From Burkholderia humptydooensis (GTDB lineage Bacteria > Pseudomonadota > Gammaproteobacteria > Burkholderiales > Burkholderiaceae), in assembly GCF_001513745.1 (NCBI RefSeq), contig NZ_CP013380.1, positions 2,728,001 to 2,792,000 on the forward strand: a stretch of DNA of 64,000 bases, read 5' to 3'. The notes below the pieces were generated by a model. The model saw nothing but the letters and a program-made list of their open reading frames with translations, was not told the origin of the DNA and ran no database searches. Both the position numbers and the translations under genes were made by a program. Shown piece by piece: positions 36,193 through 46,206 of this stretch (its first letter is position 1; every line of letters starts with the position of its first letter).

Positions 36193-37198
36193 AGCAGATA
36201 TCCGCGATGAGTTTGGTCAGCAGGCCGATCAGCGTGAACAGGAACAGCGAGCCGAGCACGACCGGATAGTCGCGGCGGATCACCGAGTCGTACGACAGTT
36301 GCCCCATGCCGTCGAGCGAGAACAGCGTCTCGATCAGCAGGTTGCCGTTCAGGAATGCGCCGACGAACGCGGCCGGCAACCCGGTCAGCAGCGGGATCGC
36401 GGCGTTGCGCAGCACGTGCTTCCACAGCACGTCGCGCTCCGGTGCACCCTTCGCGCGGGCGGTCAGCACGTATTGCCGGCCGATCTCCTCGAGGAACGTG
36501 TTCTTGGTGAGGATCGTGACGATCGCGAAGTTGCCGACGACCGACGCCGTCACCGGCATCACGATGTGCCACAGATAGTCGAGCGCCTTGCCGATCAGCG
36601 TCAGGTCGTCGAAGTTGTCGGACGTAAGCCCGCGCATCGGGAACACCTGCCAGAACGTGCCGCCGCCGAACAGCATCAGCAGCAGCACGCCGAGCACGAA
36701 GCCCGGCACCGCGTAGCCGGCCAGCACGAGCACGCTCGTCACGGTATCGAACCGCGACCCGTTGCGCACCGCCTTCGCGATGCCGAGCGGCACCGACACC
36801 AGGTACGTGAGGATCACCGTCCACATCCCGAGCGTGACCGACACCGGCAGCTTCGAGCGAATGACCGCCCACACGCTGCGGTGCGCGAAGTAGGACTGGC
36901 CGAGGTCGAACGTCGCATAACTCTTCAGCATCAGCACGTAGCGTTCGAGCGGCGGCCTGTCGAAGCCGAACTGCTTGCGGATCTGCTCGATCTGCTGCGG
37001 GTCGACGCCCTGGCTGCCGTGGTAGCCGCCGCCTCCGCCGCCCGCCTCCCCGCCGCGCGCACTGCCGTGGCGCAACTGCGCGAGCACCTGTTCGACCGGG
37101 CCGCCCGGCACGAACTGCGTGACCGCGAACGTGATCGTCACCACCCCGATCAGCGTCGGGACCATCAGCAGCAACCGCCTGAGTATGTATGCCAGCAT
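36146..37198 (-). CDS. yejB: Peptide ABC transporter permease (YejB type)
   Basis: 350 residues. MLAYILRRLLLMVPTLIGVV is the standard first helix of DppB/OppB-class permeases. A Gly-rich insertion (GGEAGGGGGGYHG) precedes VDPQQIEQIRKQFGFDRPP. The coupling loop includes LTARAKGAPERDVLWKHVLR. With YejE it forms the transmembrane channel for microcin-C-type and other peptides. It lies 14 bp downstream of yejA. Confidence 0.88.
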   Translation of the reverse strand: MLAYILRRLLLMVPTLIGVVTITFAVTQFVPGGPVEQVLAQLRHGSARGGEAGGGGGGYHGSQGVDPQQIEQIRKQFGFDRPPLERYVLMLKSYATFDLGQSYFAHRSVWAVIRSKLPVSVTLGMWTVILTYLVSVPLGIAKAVRNGSRFDTVTSVLVLAGYAVPGFVLGVLLLMLFGGGTFWQVFPMRGLTSDNFDDLTLIGKALDYLWHIVMPVTASVVGNFAIVTILTKNTFLEEIGRQYVLTARAKGAPERDVLWKHVLRNAAIPLLTGLPAAFVGAFLNGNLLIETLFSLDGMGQLSYDSVIRRDYPVVLGSLFLFTLIGLLTKLIADICYVLVDPRIQFDRVDH

Positions 37199-37211
37199 CG
37201 TCGTTCCCCCG

Positions 37212-39134
37212 TCAGGCGGCCGGCGCGGGTTTCGCCGCCGGATGCTTCACGTACCAGTAGTCGATGATCCAGTCCTCGTATTGATAGGAGTCCGGCACGA
37301 TCGCCGGGTGGCCGAGCGTCGCCTTGTACGCGATCCGCGCATTCGGCAGGTAATACTGCGGGATCAGCGCGTACAGGTTGATCAGCACGCGGTCGAGCGC
37401 GTGCGTGGCCGTCTCGAGATCGTCGAGCGTGTCGGCGGCGAGCGCCGCGCGGATCAGCGCGTCGACGGCCTTCGACTTCACGCCCGGATAGTTCTCGGAG
37501 CCCGGCTGGGACGCGGCCGCACTGCCGAAGCGGCGCGTCAGCTCCGCGCCCGGGATCGTCACGGGCAGGTAGATGTACGTCGTCATGTCGTACTCGAAGT
37601 TGTCGAGCCGCTTCAGATAGACCGCGCTGTCGATCTCGCGCAGGTATGCGTGGATGCCGAGCATCGCGAGCGCCTGCGTGTACGGCAGGATCAGGCGGTC
37701 CATGCCGGGCTGGTCGTCGATGATCTCGATCGTCATCGGCGTGCCGTTCGCGTCGCGCAGCGCGCCGTCGCGATAAAACCAGCCGGCCTGCGCGAGCAGG
37801 TCGCGCGCCTGCTTCAGGTTCGCGCGCAACGAGCCGGGCGGCAGCGTCGACGGCTGCCGGACCATCGGGCCGAACACCTCCGGAGGCAGCGTCGAGCGGA
37901 ACGGTTCGAGCAGCGCAAGCTCCTTCTCCGTCGGCGTGCCGGATGCCGCGAACGGGCTCGCCTCCCAGAAGCTGTTGGTACGGCGATACTGCCCGTAAAA
38001 CATCATCCGGCTCATCCAGTCGAAGTCGAATGCCAGCGCAAGCGCATGGCGCACCCGCACGTCCTGGAACATCGGCTTGCGCATGTTCATCAGGAAGCCC
38101 TGCATCTGCGCGGGGCCGTCAGGAAACTCGCCGCGCTCGAGCATGCCGTTGCGGAAGTTCTTGCCGACGTACTTGCGCGCCCACTGCGTCGCGCTGTACT
38201 CCATGCGCGCGTCGATGTCGCCGGCCTTGAATGCCTCGAGTGCCGTGTACTGATCCAGGTACAGCTTGAACGACACGCGCGCGAAGCGGAACATCCCGCG
38301 CCGCGACGGCAGGTTCGCCGCCCAGTAACGCGGGTTGCGCACATAGACGATCTGCTTGTCGTTCTTGCGCTGCTCGATCAGGTACGGGCCGCTCGCGATC
38401 GGCGGCACGTTCGCGATCTGGTCGAACGGCGGCCGCGTGCCGTCCGCACGCTGCCCCCACTTCGGCGAGAACACCGGCAGGTCGCCCGCGATCAGCGCGG
38501 CGTCGCGCTCCGCGTGCTTGAACTCGAAGCGCACCGTGCGGCCGTCGACGACCACCGCGCGCCGGATGATCGCGAACTGCGCGTTGAAGAGCGGCGACGC
38601 CTGCGGGCTCGTCAGCGTATCGAACGAATACCTGACGTCGGCCGCGGTGATCGGGTCGCCGTTCGAGAAGCGTGCGGCCGGATCGAGGTGGAACGTGGCC
38701 GACAGCCCGTCGGGCGCGACCTCGACGTCATCGGCGATCAGCGCGTATTCGGATGCGAGCTCGTCCCAGCTGCGCTGCATCAGCGTGTCGAACATCAGGT
38801 TCTTGATGTCCGGCGCAGGCGAGCCGCGCACGAGGAACGGGTTCAGCGAGTCGTAGCTTTGCGCTTCGTCGTAGTTTTCGAAATCGAGCGTGCCGCTGTC
38901 CGGCGCATCCGGATTCGCGTAGTCGAAATGCGTGAAGCCCGGCGGATACTTCGGGTGGTCGTATTGCGAGATCGCCGGCACGGCAAGCGCGGCCTGCGGC
39001 ATGACGCCGCCCGACACGAGCCAAGCGGCGCACGCGAGCCACGCGGCGCGCGTGGCAGCACGCATCCGCGCGTACGGGCGCTTCGGGTGCGAGTGGCGCG
39101 GCACGCGTGCCCTTCGCCCATTCAACAGTCTCAT
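37212..39134 (-). CDS. yejA: Extracellular peptide-binding protein, SBP family 5 (YejA type)
   Basis: 640 residues from the ATG at 39134. A second ATG at 39065 gives a cleaner signal peptide (RAAWLACAAWLVSGGVMPQAALA) and may be the real start. The mature protein shows SBP_bac_5 segments: DTLMQRSWDELASEYALIAD, GLSATFHLDPAARFSNGDPI, TAADVRYSFDTL. It is the periplasmic receptor for the YejBEF importer. It is the first gene of yejABEF-tldD-pmbA; a terminator of the upstream TonB-receptor gene separates the two units. Confidence 0.88.
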   Translation of the reverse strand: MRLLNGRRARVPRHSHPKRPYARMRAATRAAWLACAAWLVSGGVMPQAALAVPAISQYDHPKYPPGFTHFDYANPDAPDSGTLDFENYDEAQSYDSLNPFLVRGSPAPDIKNLMFDTLMQRSWDELASEYALIADDVEVAPDGLSATFHLDPAARFSNGDPITAADVRYSFDTLTSPQASPLFNAQFAIIRRAVVVDGRTVRFEFKHAERDAALIAGDLPVFSPKWGQRADGTRPPFDQIANVPPIASGPYLIEQRKNDKQIVYVRNPRYWAANLPSRRGMFRFARVSFKLYLDQYTALEAFKAGDIDARMEYSATQWARKYVGKNFRNGMLERGEFPDGPAQMQGFLMNMRKPMFQDVRVRHALALAFDFDWMSRMMFYGQYRRTNSFWEASPFAASGTPTEKELALLEPFRSTLPPEVFGPMVRQPSTLPPGSLRANLKQARDLLAQAGWFYRDGALRDANGTPMTIEIIDDQPGMDRLILPYTQALAMLGIHAYLREIDSAVYLKRLDNFEYDMTTYIYLPVTIPGAELTRRFGSAAASQPGSENYPGVKSKAVDALIRAALAADTLDDLETATHALDRVLINLYALIPQYYLPNARIAYKATLGHPAIVPDSYQYEDWIIDYWYVKHPAAKPAPAA

Positions 39135-39293
39135 GGTCAGTCTGTCCGGAAGCGTGCGGGCGCGGTGCCTGCGCGCGGTCGATGCCTGTGCCGGACGCCG
39201 CATGCCGGCCGCGTCCCGCGGATGGTTCGTGCTGTACACGATCGGATCAACTGCGCCGGCGCGTCCCGGTTGCGGGCCGTCGTGGCGCCAGGC

Positions 39294-39339
39294 GAAAAAA
39301 GGCCGCCCCGAAATGGGGGTAGTGGACGTGGGGCGGCCT
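39294..39339 (-). terminator. Rho-independent terminator of the TonB-receptor gene
   Basis: On the minus strand AGGCCGCCCC and GGGGCGGCCT form a perfect stem with a 20-base loop. It is followed by TTTTTT (the A run at 39295-39300 on the plus strand). It lies 33 bp after the receptor stop. Confidence 0.85.
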
Positions 39340-39371
39340 GTCCAAAGCCTGTCAGCGCATTGCGATCGCCA

Positions 39372-42125
39372 TCAGAACTTGTACGTCGCGCCGACCTGCG
39401 CGAACCGGCCGATGTACGAATACACCGACGTGTCGTACCCGCTCTGGTCCAGCGTGCCGTTCGCGAAGATCGGATCGTACGGCGGCGTGCGGTTGAAGAT
39501 GTTGTTGACGCCGCTGTAGATCGTCCAGTTCTTGAAGCCCGTGTACGTCAGCATCAGGTTGAACTGGCTGTACGAACCGACCTTCGACGGCGCGGGCGCC
39601 GGCAGCAGGTTCTGTGCGTACGGGCCCGTGAACTCCCAGGTCAGCGCCGCATCGAACTTGCGATAGTTCCAGTCCAGCGTCGTGTTGCCGCGCCAGCGCG
39701 GGAAGCTGCCGCCGAACGGCTGCGTGATCGTGAAGTTGTTGCCCGCGCCGTTGACCGGCGCGGTGTTCGGGAAGCCGATCTTGTACGCGTTGATGTACGC
39801 CCAGTCGCCCGACAGCGTGATCGTGCCCCAGCCCTTGAGCGGCAGCCCCTGGCGGAATGTGCCTTCGAAGCCGTTCGTGTCGAGGTAGCCAAGGTTCTGG
39901 TACGGAATCACCTTGTACAGCAACTGGCCGGTCGTCGGATCGATCGCGACCTGCGACGGCGCGCCCTGGCCGATCACGTTGTCGATACGGATCTTGTACC
40001 AGTCGAAACCGAGGTCGGTATAACGGCTCGGCGACACCTGGAAGCCGATGTTGAAGTTGCGCGTGCGCTCCGGCGCGAGGTTCGGGTTGCCGACCGTGAT
40101 CGACGTGTAGTTCTGCCCGGTGGCCGGATCAACCTGAATGCCGAGGGTTTGCGACTTGCTGTCCTCGACGAAGGTCGGCGCGCGGAAGCCGCGGTTGTAC
40201 GACGTATACAGCGTCAGCGCCTGGATCGGCTGGTAGCGCAACGCGAAGCGCGGCGAGAACGCACCGCCCACGTCCGTATAGTGGTCGTAGCGGCCTGCCT
40301 GGCTGAACGTCAGGTTCTGCAGGATCGGGATGTTGATCTGGTAGTAGACGGCCGCGACGTTGCGCGCGCCGTTCACGTTCTCCAGGTCCGGCGAGATCAC
40401 GGCGCCGGACAGGTATTCCGAGCCCGGCGTCAGCGTTTCGCTCTGGTGCGTGAACTGCGCGCCGAAGCCGATGCCGACGTCACCGGTCGGCAGGTGGAAC
40501 AGGTTCGGCGTCGACAGCGTCGCGTCGATCGTATCGAGCTTCGAGATACCGAGGTTGTTCGCTTCCTGGTACAGGCCGTTGAACGCGTTCGGCGTCGCCG
40601 CCGGGTTCGCGAAATTCAGCGTGCCGTTCTGATAGATGTTGTTCAGCGCGTTGACGTTCAACTGGTTCGTGAACACGTTCGACACCGTGCTCTGCGAATG
40701 GCTGACCGACGTTGACCAGTCCCAGTCGCCGTACGGCAGCGTGAACGAGCCCTTGATGCCGACCGCCGCGCGCCAGTAATTGGCCCAGGTCTTCTGCGCG
40801 ACCGTGTTTGGGAACGCGTAGGTCAGCGGCGTCGCCGCGCCCGTCGTGTTGTACGGGTTGGTCACCGGCACGACCGTGTTGAACGGCGACAGCAGCTGCG
40901 TCTGCGGATTCCAGACGAGCGCCGGGTTCTGCGGGTTGCCGATCACGTTGAGGCCGTCATTGGTCGTGGTCGTGTTGTAGCTCTCGAGGAAATCCGCGAA
41001 CGCCGTCGTCGTGTCGTTGACCTTGAAGTCCGCATGGAGCTTCCCGTTCAGGCGCTCGGTCATCGGCAGGATCGACGTGCTTTCGGCCGTGTTGTACGCG
41101 CAGACCGTGCCCGGCGATCCGGCCGACAGCGAGTTCGTCGCCGCCGAGTGAACCGAGCCGCCGAACGGGCAGCCACCGCTCAGCGCCTGCGCGACGCCGC
41201 CGGGCATGTTCCAGTACGAGGGCGCGAGCAGCGAGAAGCCGCCCGGCTTGCCCGTGAAGTCCTGGTTGCGCGTCGAATCGCGATCGGCCAGCGTGAAGCC
41301 GTTCGACTTGTAGTAGCTGAGCGCGGCCGTCACGTTGAAACGGTCGGCGTTCAGGTCGCCGAAGCCGCCCAGCACGCCGAACTTCGTCGTGCCGTCGCCG
41401 TTGCCGGCCTTGATCGCGCTGCCGAGGCTGCTGTCGAGCTGCAGCCCGCGGAAATTGTGCTTCGTGATGATGTTGACGACGCCGCCGATCGCGTCCGATC
41501 CGTATTGCGACACCGCGCCTGTCTTCACGATTTCGATGCGCTCGATGTCGTTGAGCGGCAGCGTATTGAGGTCGAAGAACGAATCGACGCTGTTCGAGAA
41601 GAACGCATACGGCGCCACGCGCTGGCCGTCGATCATCACGAGCGTGTACTTCTCGGACAGGCCGCGCAGCGCGATACCGGCCGCGCCGGCCGCGAAGTTG
41701 CCCGATTGCCCTTCACCCCAGCTGTTGGCCGAGTTGGCCGTCGCGTCGCGCAGGAAGTCGGTCACCGTCACTGCGCCGCTGGCCTGGATCTCCTTCGGCG
41801 TGATCGTCTGTACCTGCTGGAAGCCCGTCTTGTCGGATTGCCGGATCAGCGAACCCGTCACCTCGAAGCGCTTGATCTGCGCGACCTTGCCCTGCCCGTT
41901 CGCGGCCGGCACGGCGGGTGCCGTCTCGCCGGTCACGGCCGCGCCCGACGCGGCGTCGGCCGAGGCAGCGGGCGTACTCGTGGCACCGCCTGCCGGCGCG
42001 ACCGCGTCCGCCACCGCGACGGCGGGCTGGCTCTGTGCGAAAGCCGGCCCCGCCAGCGTCGCGGTCAGTGCCAGTTCCGCCCAGACTATTCTTTTGATGG
42101 CCAACGCTGGTGCTCTTTGCTTCAT
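39372..42125 (-). CDS. TonB-dependent outer-membrane receptor
   Basis: 917 residues from the ATG at 42125. Signal peptide WAELALTATLAGPAFA. An Ala-rich spacer (residues 32-85) precedes the plug: QTITPKEIQASGAVTVTDFL, GIALRGLSEKYTLVMIDGQR, IERIEIVKTGAVSQYGSDAIGGVVNII (in shorter pieces). The barrel ends with GRFAQVGATYKF, with the terminal Phe needed for BAM assembly. The gene order with exbB/exbD/tonB and an XRE-cupin regulator upstream implies regulated uptake of a large nutrient; the ligand is unknown. Confidence 0.88.
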   Translation of the reverse strand: MKQRAPALAIKRIVWAELALTATLAGPAFAQSQPAVAVADAVAPAGGATSTPAASADAASGAAVTGETAPAVPAANGQGKVAQIKRFEVTGSLIRQSDKTGFQQVQTITPKEIQASGAVTVTDFLRDATANSANSWGEGQSGNFAAGAAGIALRGLSEKYTLVMIDGQRVAPYAFFSNSVDSFFDLNTLPLNDIERIEIVKTGAVSQYGSDAIGGVVNIITKHNFRGLQLDSSLGSAIKAGNGDGTTKFGVLGGFGDLNADRFNVTAALSYYKSNGFTLADRDSTRNQDFTGKPGGFSLLAPSYWNMPGGVAQALSGGCPFGGSVHSAATNSLSAGSPGTVCAYNTAESTSILPMTERLNGKLHADFKVNDTTTAFADFLESYNTTTTNDGLNVIGNPQNPALVWNPQTQLLSPFNTVVPVTNPYNTTGAATPLTYAFPNTVAQKTWANYWRAAVGIKGSFTLPYGDWDWSTSVSHSQSTVSNVFTNQLNVNALNNIYQNGTLNFANPAATPNAFNGLYQEANNLGISKLDTIDATLSTPNLFHLPTGDVGIGFGAQFTHQSETLTPGSEYLSGAVISPDLENVNGARNVAAVYYQINIPILQNLTFSQAGRYDHYTDVGGAFSPRFALRYQPIQALTLYTSYNRGFRAPTFVEDSKSQTLGIQVDPATGQNYTSITVGNPNLAPERTRNFNIGFQVSPSRYTDLGFDWYKIRIDNVIGQGAPSQVAIDPTTGQLLYKVIPYQNLGYLDTNGFEGTFRQGLPLKGWGTITLSGDWAYINAYKIGFPNTAPVNGAGNNFTITQPFGGSFPRWRGNTTLDWNYRKFDAALTWEFTGPYAQNLLPAPAPSKVGSYSQFNLMLTYTGFKNWTIYSGVNNIFNRTPPYDPIFANGTLDQSGYDTSVYSYIGRFAQVGATYKF

Positions 42126-42301
42126 CTTGCCCTCGCTCGTCGGTAAGACCCCACCCGCTGCGCGTCCAAATCTCGTGGATTCCGTCGCGCGACCTGGGCA
42201 CCCGTATGCCGGAGCCCGCCATTGCCGACCTCCCAACCGCCTCCATCCGGGCGGATCGACCGTGCAGCGCGAACGCCACATGGTTCTTCCGTCTTTTACT
42301 T

Positions 42302-42327
42302 AATGTGTAATACTGATTACTTACATT
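42302..42327. promoter_or_regulatory. AT-rich dyad upstream of the TonB receptor
   Basis: The core is GTAAT-ACTG-ATTAC (42307-42320), with outer arms AATGT (42302) and ACATT (42323). It lies about 180 bp upstream of the receptor start and just beyond the XRE-cupin stop. A possible binding site for that regulator. Confidence 0.45.
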
Positions 42328-42373
42328 GAGCGCACTGCGCGCTTTGCGTTTCGAATGCTTTCTGACCGACCGC

Positions 42374-42950
42374 CTAGAACAGCCGCGGCGTGCCGACCCA
42401 GACGATTACCGCCTCCTCGTCGGACGTGTTGTGCCACGCATGCGGCATCGTCGACTCGTAATGCGCGGTGTCGCCAGCATTCAGCGTGAACGTGCAATTC
42501 TCGAGCGTGAGCGCGACGCTGCCGCGCATCACGTAGAGGAATTCCTCGCCCGCATGCGTCGTCACTTCCGACGGCAGCTGCCCCGCAGGTATCCTGACGA
42601 GAATCGCGCCGAGCTTGCGGCCGTCCACGAGATTCGTCAGTCGCGCAAACGAGCTGGCCGAATTCGCGAACTGGAAATACTGCAACGCATCGCCGCGGCA
42701 CACCGAACCCGCCTCGGTCGGTGTGTCGATGAAGTACTGCATCGTCACACCGAGCGCCTTCGCAATCCGAACCAGCGACGTAATCGACGGTCTCGCACGC
42801 CCGCGCTCGACCTGTGACAGAAACGGCTTCGAGATACCCGCCGTGGTGGCCGTTTCGTCGAGCGTGAGTTTCAGGCGCTGCCAAAGCGCACGGATCTTGT
42901 TGCCGAGCGAAACCGCGACGAGCACCGATTCATCGGGACGCAAAACCATG
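42374..42950 (-). CDS. XRE-family regulator with C-terminal cupin domain
   Basis: 192 residues. The N-terminal HTH is KLTLDETATTAGISKPFLSQ followed by VERGRARPSITSLVRIAKALG (residues about 25-75). The C-terminal cupin includes EFLYVMRGSVALTLENCTFT and AHYESTMPHAWHN. Proteins of this type sense a small metabolite and control adjacent catabolic or uptake genes. It is encoded directly upstream of the TonB receptor in the same direction, so the receptor is its most likely target. Confidence 0.85.
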
Positions 42951-42965
42951 GTAGAACGGAACCCC

Positions 42966-43573
42966 TCAATCGAATTCGGTTTGATATCGGCACACCTTGC
43001 GATGGCCACGAGGCTGCGGCCCGGCGCGAAACGGAATGGGAATGTCCGTCGGAAAGCCCGTTTCGCAGCTGCGCGATGCACGCTCATGCGCGTGCGCCTT
43101 CTGGCCCGCCACGTAGTACGCCTCACCGAGTCGCAGCGGCGCGGCGTCGGGAGCTCGAGCCCGCCCTTCGCGATCGCCTGCTCCATCATCGACAGTCTTT
43201 GCGTCGCGTGGCCTACAAATACGAGATTCATGCCGGCATCGATCGGTGCCACCGGGTTGGCGGCGTCCGCGCCCGATTGCGCGCGCCTGGCAGCCAGCGC
43301 CCGCAGCCGTTTTTCGCGGTCGGCCTGCGCGGCCACACCCGTATCGCCGGCCGCCATCGCCGCCGCGCCGCACATCTCTTTCATCATGTAGGTTTCGTAC
43401 GGCGTGCGGTTGGGCACGGCGGCCGCCTGCGCGATCTTGCCGAGCGCGTCGCGATACAGGTCCTGCGCCGCCGCCAGCGGCTTCGCCACGTCGGGCCGCA
43501 GCGCGTCGGCCGTCGACGCCGGCCGACCGAGCGCCGTGAGCGCCATCATCCGTTTCCATCGTCGCTGGTTCAT
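42966..43573 (-). pseudogene. TPR-repeat protein, decayed
   Basis: The frame from 43573 starts MNQRRWKRMMALTALGRP and carries the TPR-like AAQDLYRDALGKIAQAAAVPNRTPYETYMMKEM. It then jumps to MNLVFVGHATQRLSMMEQAIAKGGLELP. After that, similarity shifts to another frame (LGEAYYVAGQKAHAHE). Related proteins encoded next to exbB/exbD are roughly twice as long and continuous. Deletions and at least one frameshift are evident. Confidence 0.6.
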
Positions 43574-43589
43574 CGGCTTGCCTGTTCCG

Positions 43590-44018
43590 TCATTGCATGA
43601 ACTGCTCGTTTCCGATCAGGCCGATCTTCGTCGCGCCCACGCGTTGCGCGGACGCCAATACGGTCGCCACGTCCTTGTACGGCACCAGCTTGTTCGGCCG
43701 CAGATGGATCTCCGCCTGCACGGGTTCCGCCGCCACCTGCGTCAGCTTCGACTCGAGCGCTGCGCGATCCGGCACCGGCGCGCCGTTCCACGTCGTCGTG
43801 CCGTCGAAGTCGATGTCGATCTGCACGACATCCGGCGGCGTCGCCGGCGGCGGATTGCCCACCGGCAGATCCATCTTCACCGAATGCATCTGGATCGGGA
43901 TCGTGATGATCAACATGATCAGCAGCACCAGCATCACGTCGATCAGCGGCGTGGTGTTGATGTCGACCATCACTTCCGGTTCTGCGCCGCCTCCGCCCGA
44001 AGGCACGTTCATTCCCAT
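43590..44018 (-). CDS. exbD: ExbD/TolR-family biopolymer transport protein (first copy)
   Basis: 142 residues. A short cytoplasmic N terminus, DINTTPLIDVMLVLLIMLII with the proton-path aspartate in the single helix, then a periplasmic domain (IHLRPNKLVPYKDVATVLAS, KIGLIGNE). It works with ExbB and TonB in the inner membrane to energise outer-membrane receptors. Its paralogue lies directly upstream, an ExbB-ExbD-ExbD arrangement also known from xanthomonads. Confidence 0.9.
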   Translation of the reverse strand: MGMNVPSGGGGAEPEVMVDINTTPLIDVMLVLLIMLIITIPIQMHSVKMDLPVGNPPPATPPDVVQIDIDFDGTTTWNGAPVPDRAALESKLTQVAAEPVQAEIHLRPNKLVPYKDVATVLASAQRVGATKIGLIGNEQFMQ

Positions 44019-44076
44019 TCTCGACTCCTGTCGATCAGCGTTAGCGCTTTAGCGCTTACTCCGCTCCCATGCAAAG

Positions 44077-44496
44077 CTAGCCGCCGCGTGCCGGCGGTTC
44101 CGTAATGAATGACAGCTTCGCGATCCCCGCCCGCTCGCACATCGTGACCACCCGGCCGATGAACTCGTAGCGCGTGTTCTGATCGCCCCGCACGTGAACG
44201 CTCGGCTGCTGCTGCTGTGACACGTCCTTCAGCTTCGCGAGCAGCGTTGGTCCGTCCACCAGTTGCTCACCCCAGAAGAAGTCGCCGTCGCGATTCACCG
44301 CGATCTCGACGCTCTTCGGCGTGGTCTGCAGCGGTTGTATCGTCTCCTTCGGAAGCTGAAGCTGGATCGTGTGCGTCACGACCGGAATCGTGATCAGGAA
44401 GATGATCAGCAACACCAGCATCACGTCGACGAGCGGCGTCGTGTTGATGTTGGCGATCACCTCGTCGCTATCGTCCTGCCCGACGTTCATGGCCAT
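44077..44496 (-). CDS. exbD: ExbD/TolR-family biopolymer transport protein (second copy)
   Basis: 139 residues. ANINTTPLVDVMLVLLIIFL carries the conserved Asp in the membrane helix. The periplasmic domain is PSVHVRGDQNTRYEFIGRVV. It differs clearly from the neighbouring ExbD in the periplasmic part, so the two are probably not redundant. It lies 20 bp after exbB. Confidence 0.9.
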   Translation of the reverse strand: MAMNVGQDDSDEVIANINTTPLVDVMLVLLIIFLITIPVVTHTIQLQLPKETIQPLQTTPKSVEIAVNRDGDFFWGEQLVDGPTLLAKLKDVSQQQQPSVHVRGDQNTRYEFIGRVVTMCERAGIAKLSFITEPPARGG

Positions 44497-44516
44497 CGCG
44501 CTTCTCCGTCAGGCGA

Positions 44517-45416
44517 TCAGTTCACCAGCGACGCCGCGGGCGACGACGCACACGCCGGACGCCTGCTGCCGGCTAGCAGCACCGTGTGCAGCTGTGCACC
44601 GAAGTTGCGGACCCGTTCCATCATCGACTTATTGCGCCGGACCAGGAAGTTGTAGCCGAGCACGGCCGGCACGGCGACCGCGAGGCCGATTGCAGTCGTG
44701 ATCAGCGCCTCGCCCACCGGGCCCGCGACCTTGTCGATCGACGCCTGCCCCGCGATCCCGATCGCCGTCAGTGCGTGATGAATGCCCCAGACCGTGCCGA
44801 AGAGCCCCACGAACGGCGCCGTCGACCCCACCGTTGCGAGGAACGCGAGCCCGTCCTGCATGCGGTTCGACACGTTCGTGATCGAGCGCTCGACCGACAC
44901 GTCGATCCACGTGTTGCGGTCCACCGCTTCCAGCAGCGCCTCGTCGTGATGCTCGCTGGCCTCGATCGCGGTTTCGGCGATGAACCGGAACGGCGATGCC
45001 TCGTCGAGCAGTTTCGCGCCCTCCGCCAGCGACGGCGCGGACCAGAGCTGTGCATCCGCCAGCTTCGCGCGGCGGTTCGCACGCAACTGTTCCAGGAACT
45101 TGGTGACCATGATGTACCAGCTCCCCATCGACATGATCACCAGCAGGATCAGCACGAAGCGCGCGACGAAGTCGCCGTTCTTCCATAGCGCCCCGAGCCC
45201 GTACGGATTCTCGACCGCTTCGGCCGTGGCCGGCGCCGGCGGCGGAGCCGGAGCCGGCTCGGCTACCTCTGGCGCCGCGGCCTGCGCAGATGCGCCGACC
45301 GTCACCGTCGACGCGCTCGCTTGCGCGTGGGCGAGCTGCGGCGCAACGAACCCGTCGACTGCCGCGACGGACATCAACATGCTTGCCGCCAGCGCGGCCA
45401 GAGAACGCTTCGTCAT
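44517..45416 (-). CDS. exbB: ExbB/TolQ/MotA-family proton channel
   Basis: 299 residues. A signal-peptide-like N terminus and an Ala/Pro-rich periplasmic stretch (APAPPPAPATAEAV) precede three membrane helices: FVLILLVIMSMGSWYIMV, GSTAPFVGLFGTVWGIHHAL and VGEALITTAIGLAVAVPAVL. These are the ExbB hallmark segments. It forms the pentameric channel that powers TonB. Sits between tonB and the two exbD genes. Confidence 0.9.
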   Translation of the reverse strand: MTKRSLAALAASMLMSVAAVDGFVAPQLAHAQASASTVTVGASAQAAAPEVAEPAPAPPPAPATAEAVENPYGLGALWKNGDFVARFVLILLVIMSMGSWYIMVTKFLEQLRANRRAKLADAQLWSAPSLAEGAKLLDEASPFRFIAETAIEASEHHDEALLEAVDRNTWIDVSVERSITNVSNRMQDGLAFLATVGSTAPFVGLFGTVWGIHHALTAIGIAGQASIDKVAGPVGEALITTAIGLAVAVPAVLGYNFLVRRNKSMMERVRNFGAQLHTVLLAGSRRPACASSPAASLVN

Positions 45417-45504
45417 ACCCCACTCCGATTCTTTCGTTAAACTTAGGATTACCGTTCGAGACGGTCTTCCCCGATCCGGCGCGCGCGCCGGATCGCCCGC
45501 TGCA

Positions 45505-45844
45505 TCAATTCAGATTGAACGAAAACGGCACCTGAACCCGGACTGCCTGCCCTTGCGCGACACACTTGAACCGCTTCACGGTGTTGTAGGCCGCGCGATC
45601 GAGTACGGGGTCTGCCGACTGGGCCACGCGCTCGTTCGTGATGTTCCCTTCCGCATCCACGACGAATTCGATCGTTACGTCGCCCGTGATGTTGTTTTCC
45701 TGCGCTTCCTTCGGGTATTGCATCGACGCGCGGATCGTGTCCGAATTCGGGCAGACGACGCCCACTTCATGGCTGACCGGTTTCGCCGGTGCGGGCGGCG
45801 CCACGACCGGCGCCTGCACGGCCGGCGCCGACGGCACCGGGGCC
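45505..45844 (-). pseudogene. tonB: tonB, 3' half, separated by an IS21-family insertion
   Basis: Encodes the TonB C-terminal domain: SMQYPKEAQENNITGDVTIE, FVVDAEGNITNERV, and the end VRVQVPFSFNLN. The frame enters the IS at 45845. Removing the IS and one GGGCC duplicate joins it in frame to the 5' half at 49257-49620 (giving ITHQSAPVPSAP across the junction), restoring a protein of about 232 residues. As it stands, this half lacks the membrane anchor. Confidence 0.85.
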
Positions 45845-46206
45845 TGTCGATGGCGATCTAAAAGCGCGGAAATCTGACGACGAGACCGAGCGACGACAAT
45901 TCGCCCTGCGAAAAGCACGGAATTGATGCTGCGCGCGTTTCCGGGAGCCCGGAGGGCGAGCGGATACGCGCGCAGCGCGCGCTCCGAATACTGGGGCGGG
46001 ATGTGATAGAACGGCGAAACACCGAGGAAACAGCAGGTGCGACGCCGCTCCGACCGGCAAGTTAGCTCGGCGCCGCACCTCCACTGGACCCGTAGACCCG
46101 CCCTTCGGCGTGGTCGGGGGACTCGTGTGGCCCAAGTATCGCACCGCCCACGCGTCGCGTCGACTTCGTTCGACTCCCTTTCTTCGGCGTTTCCCGGGAA
46201 CCGCCG

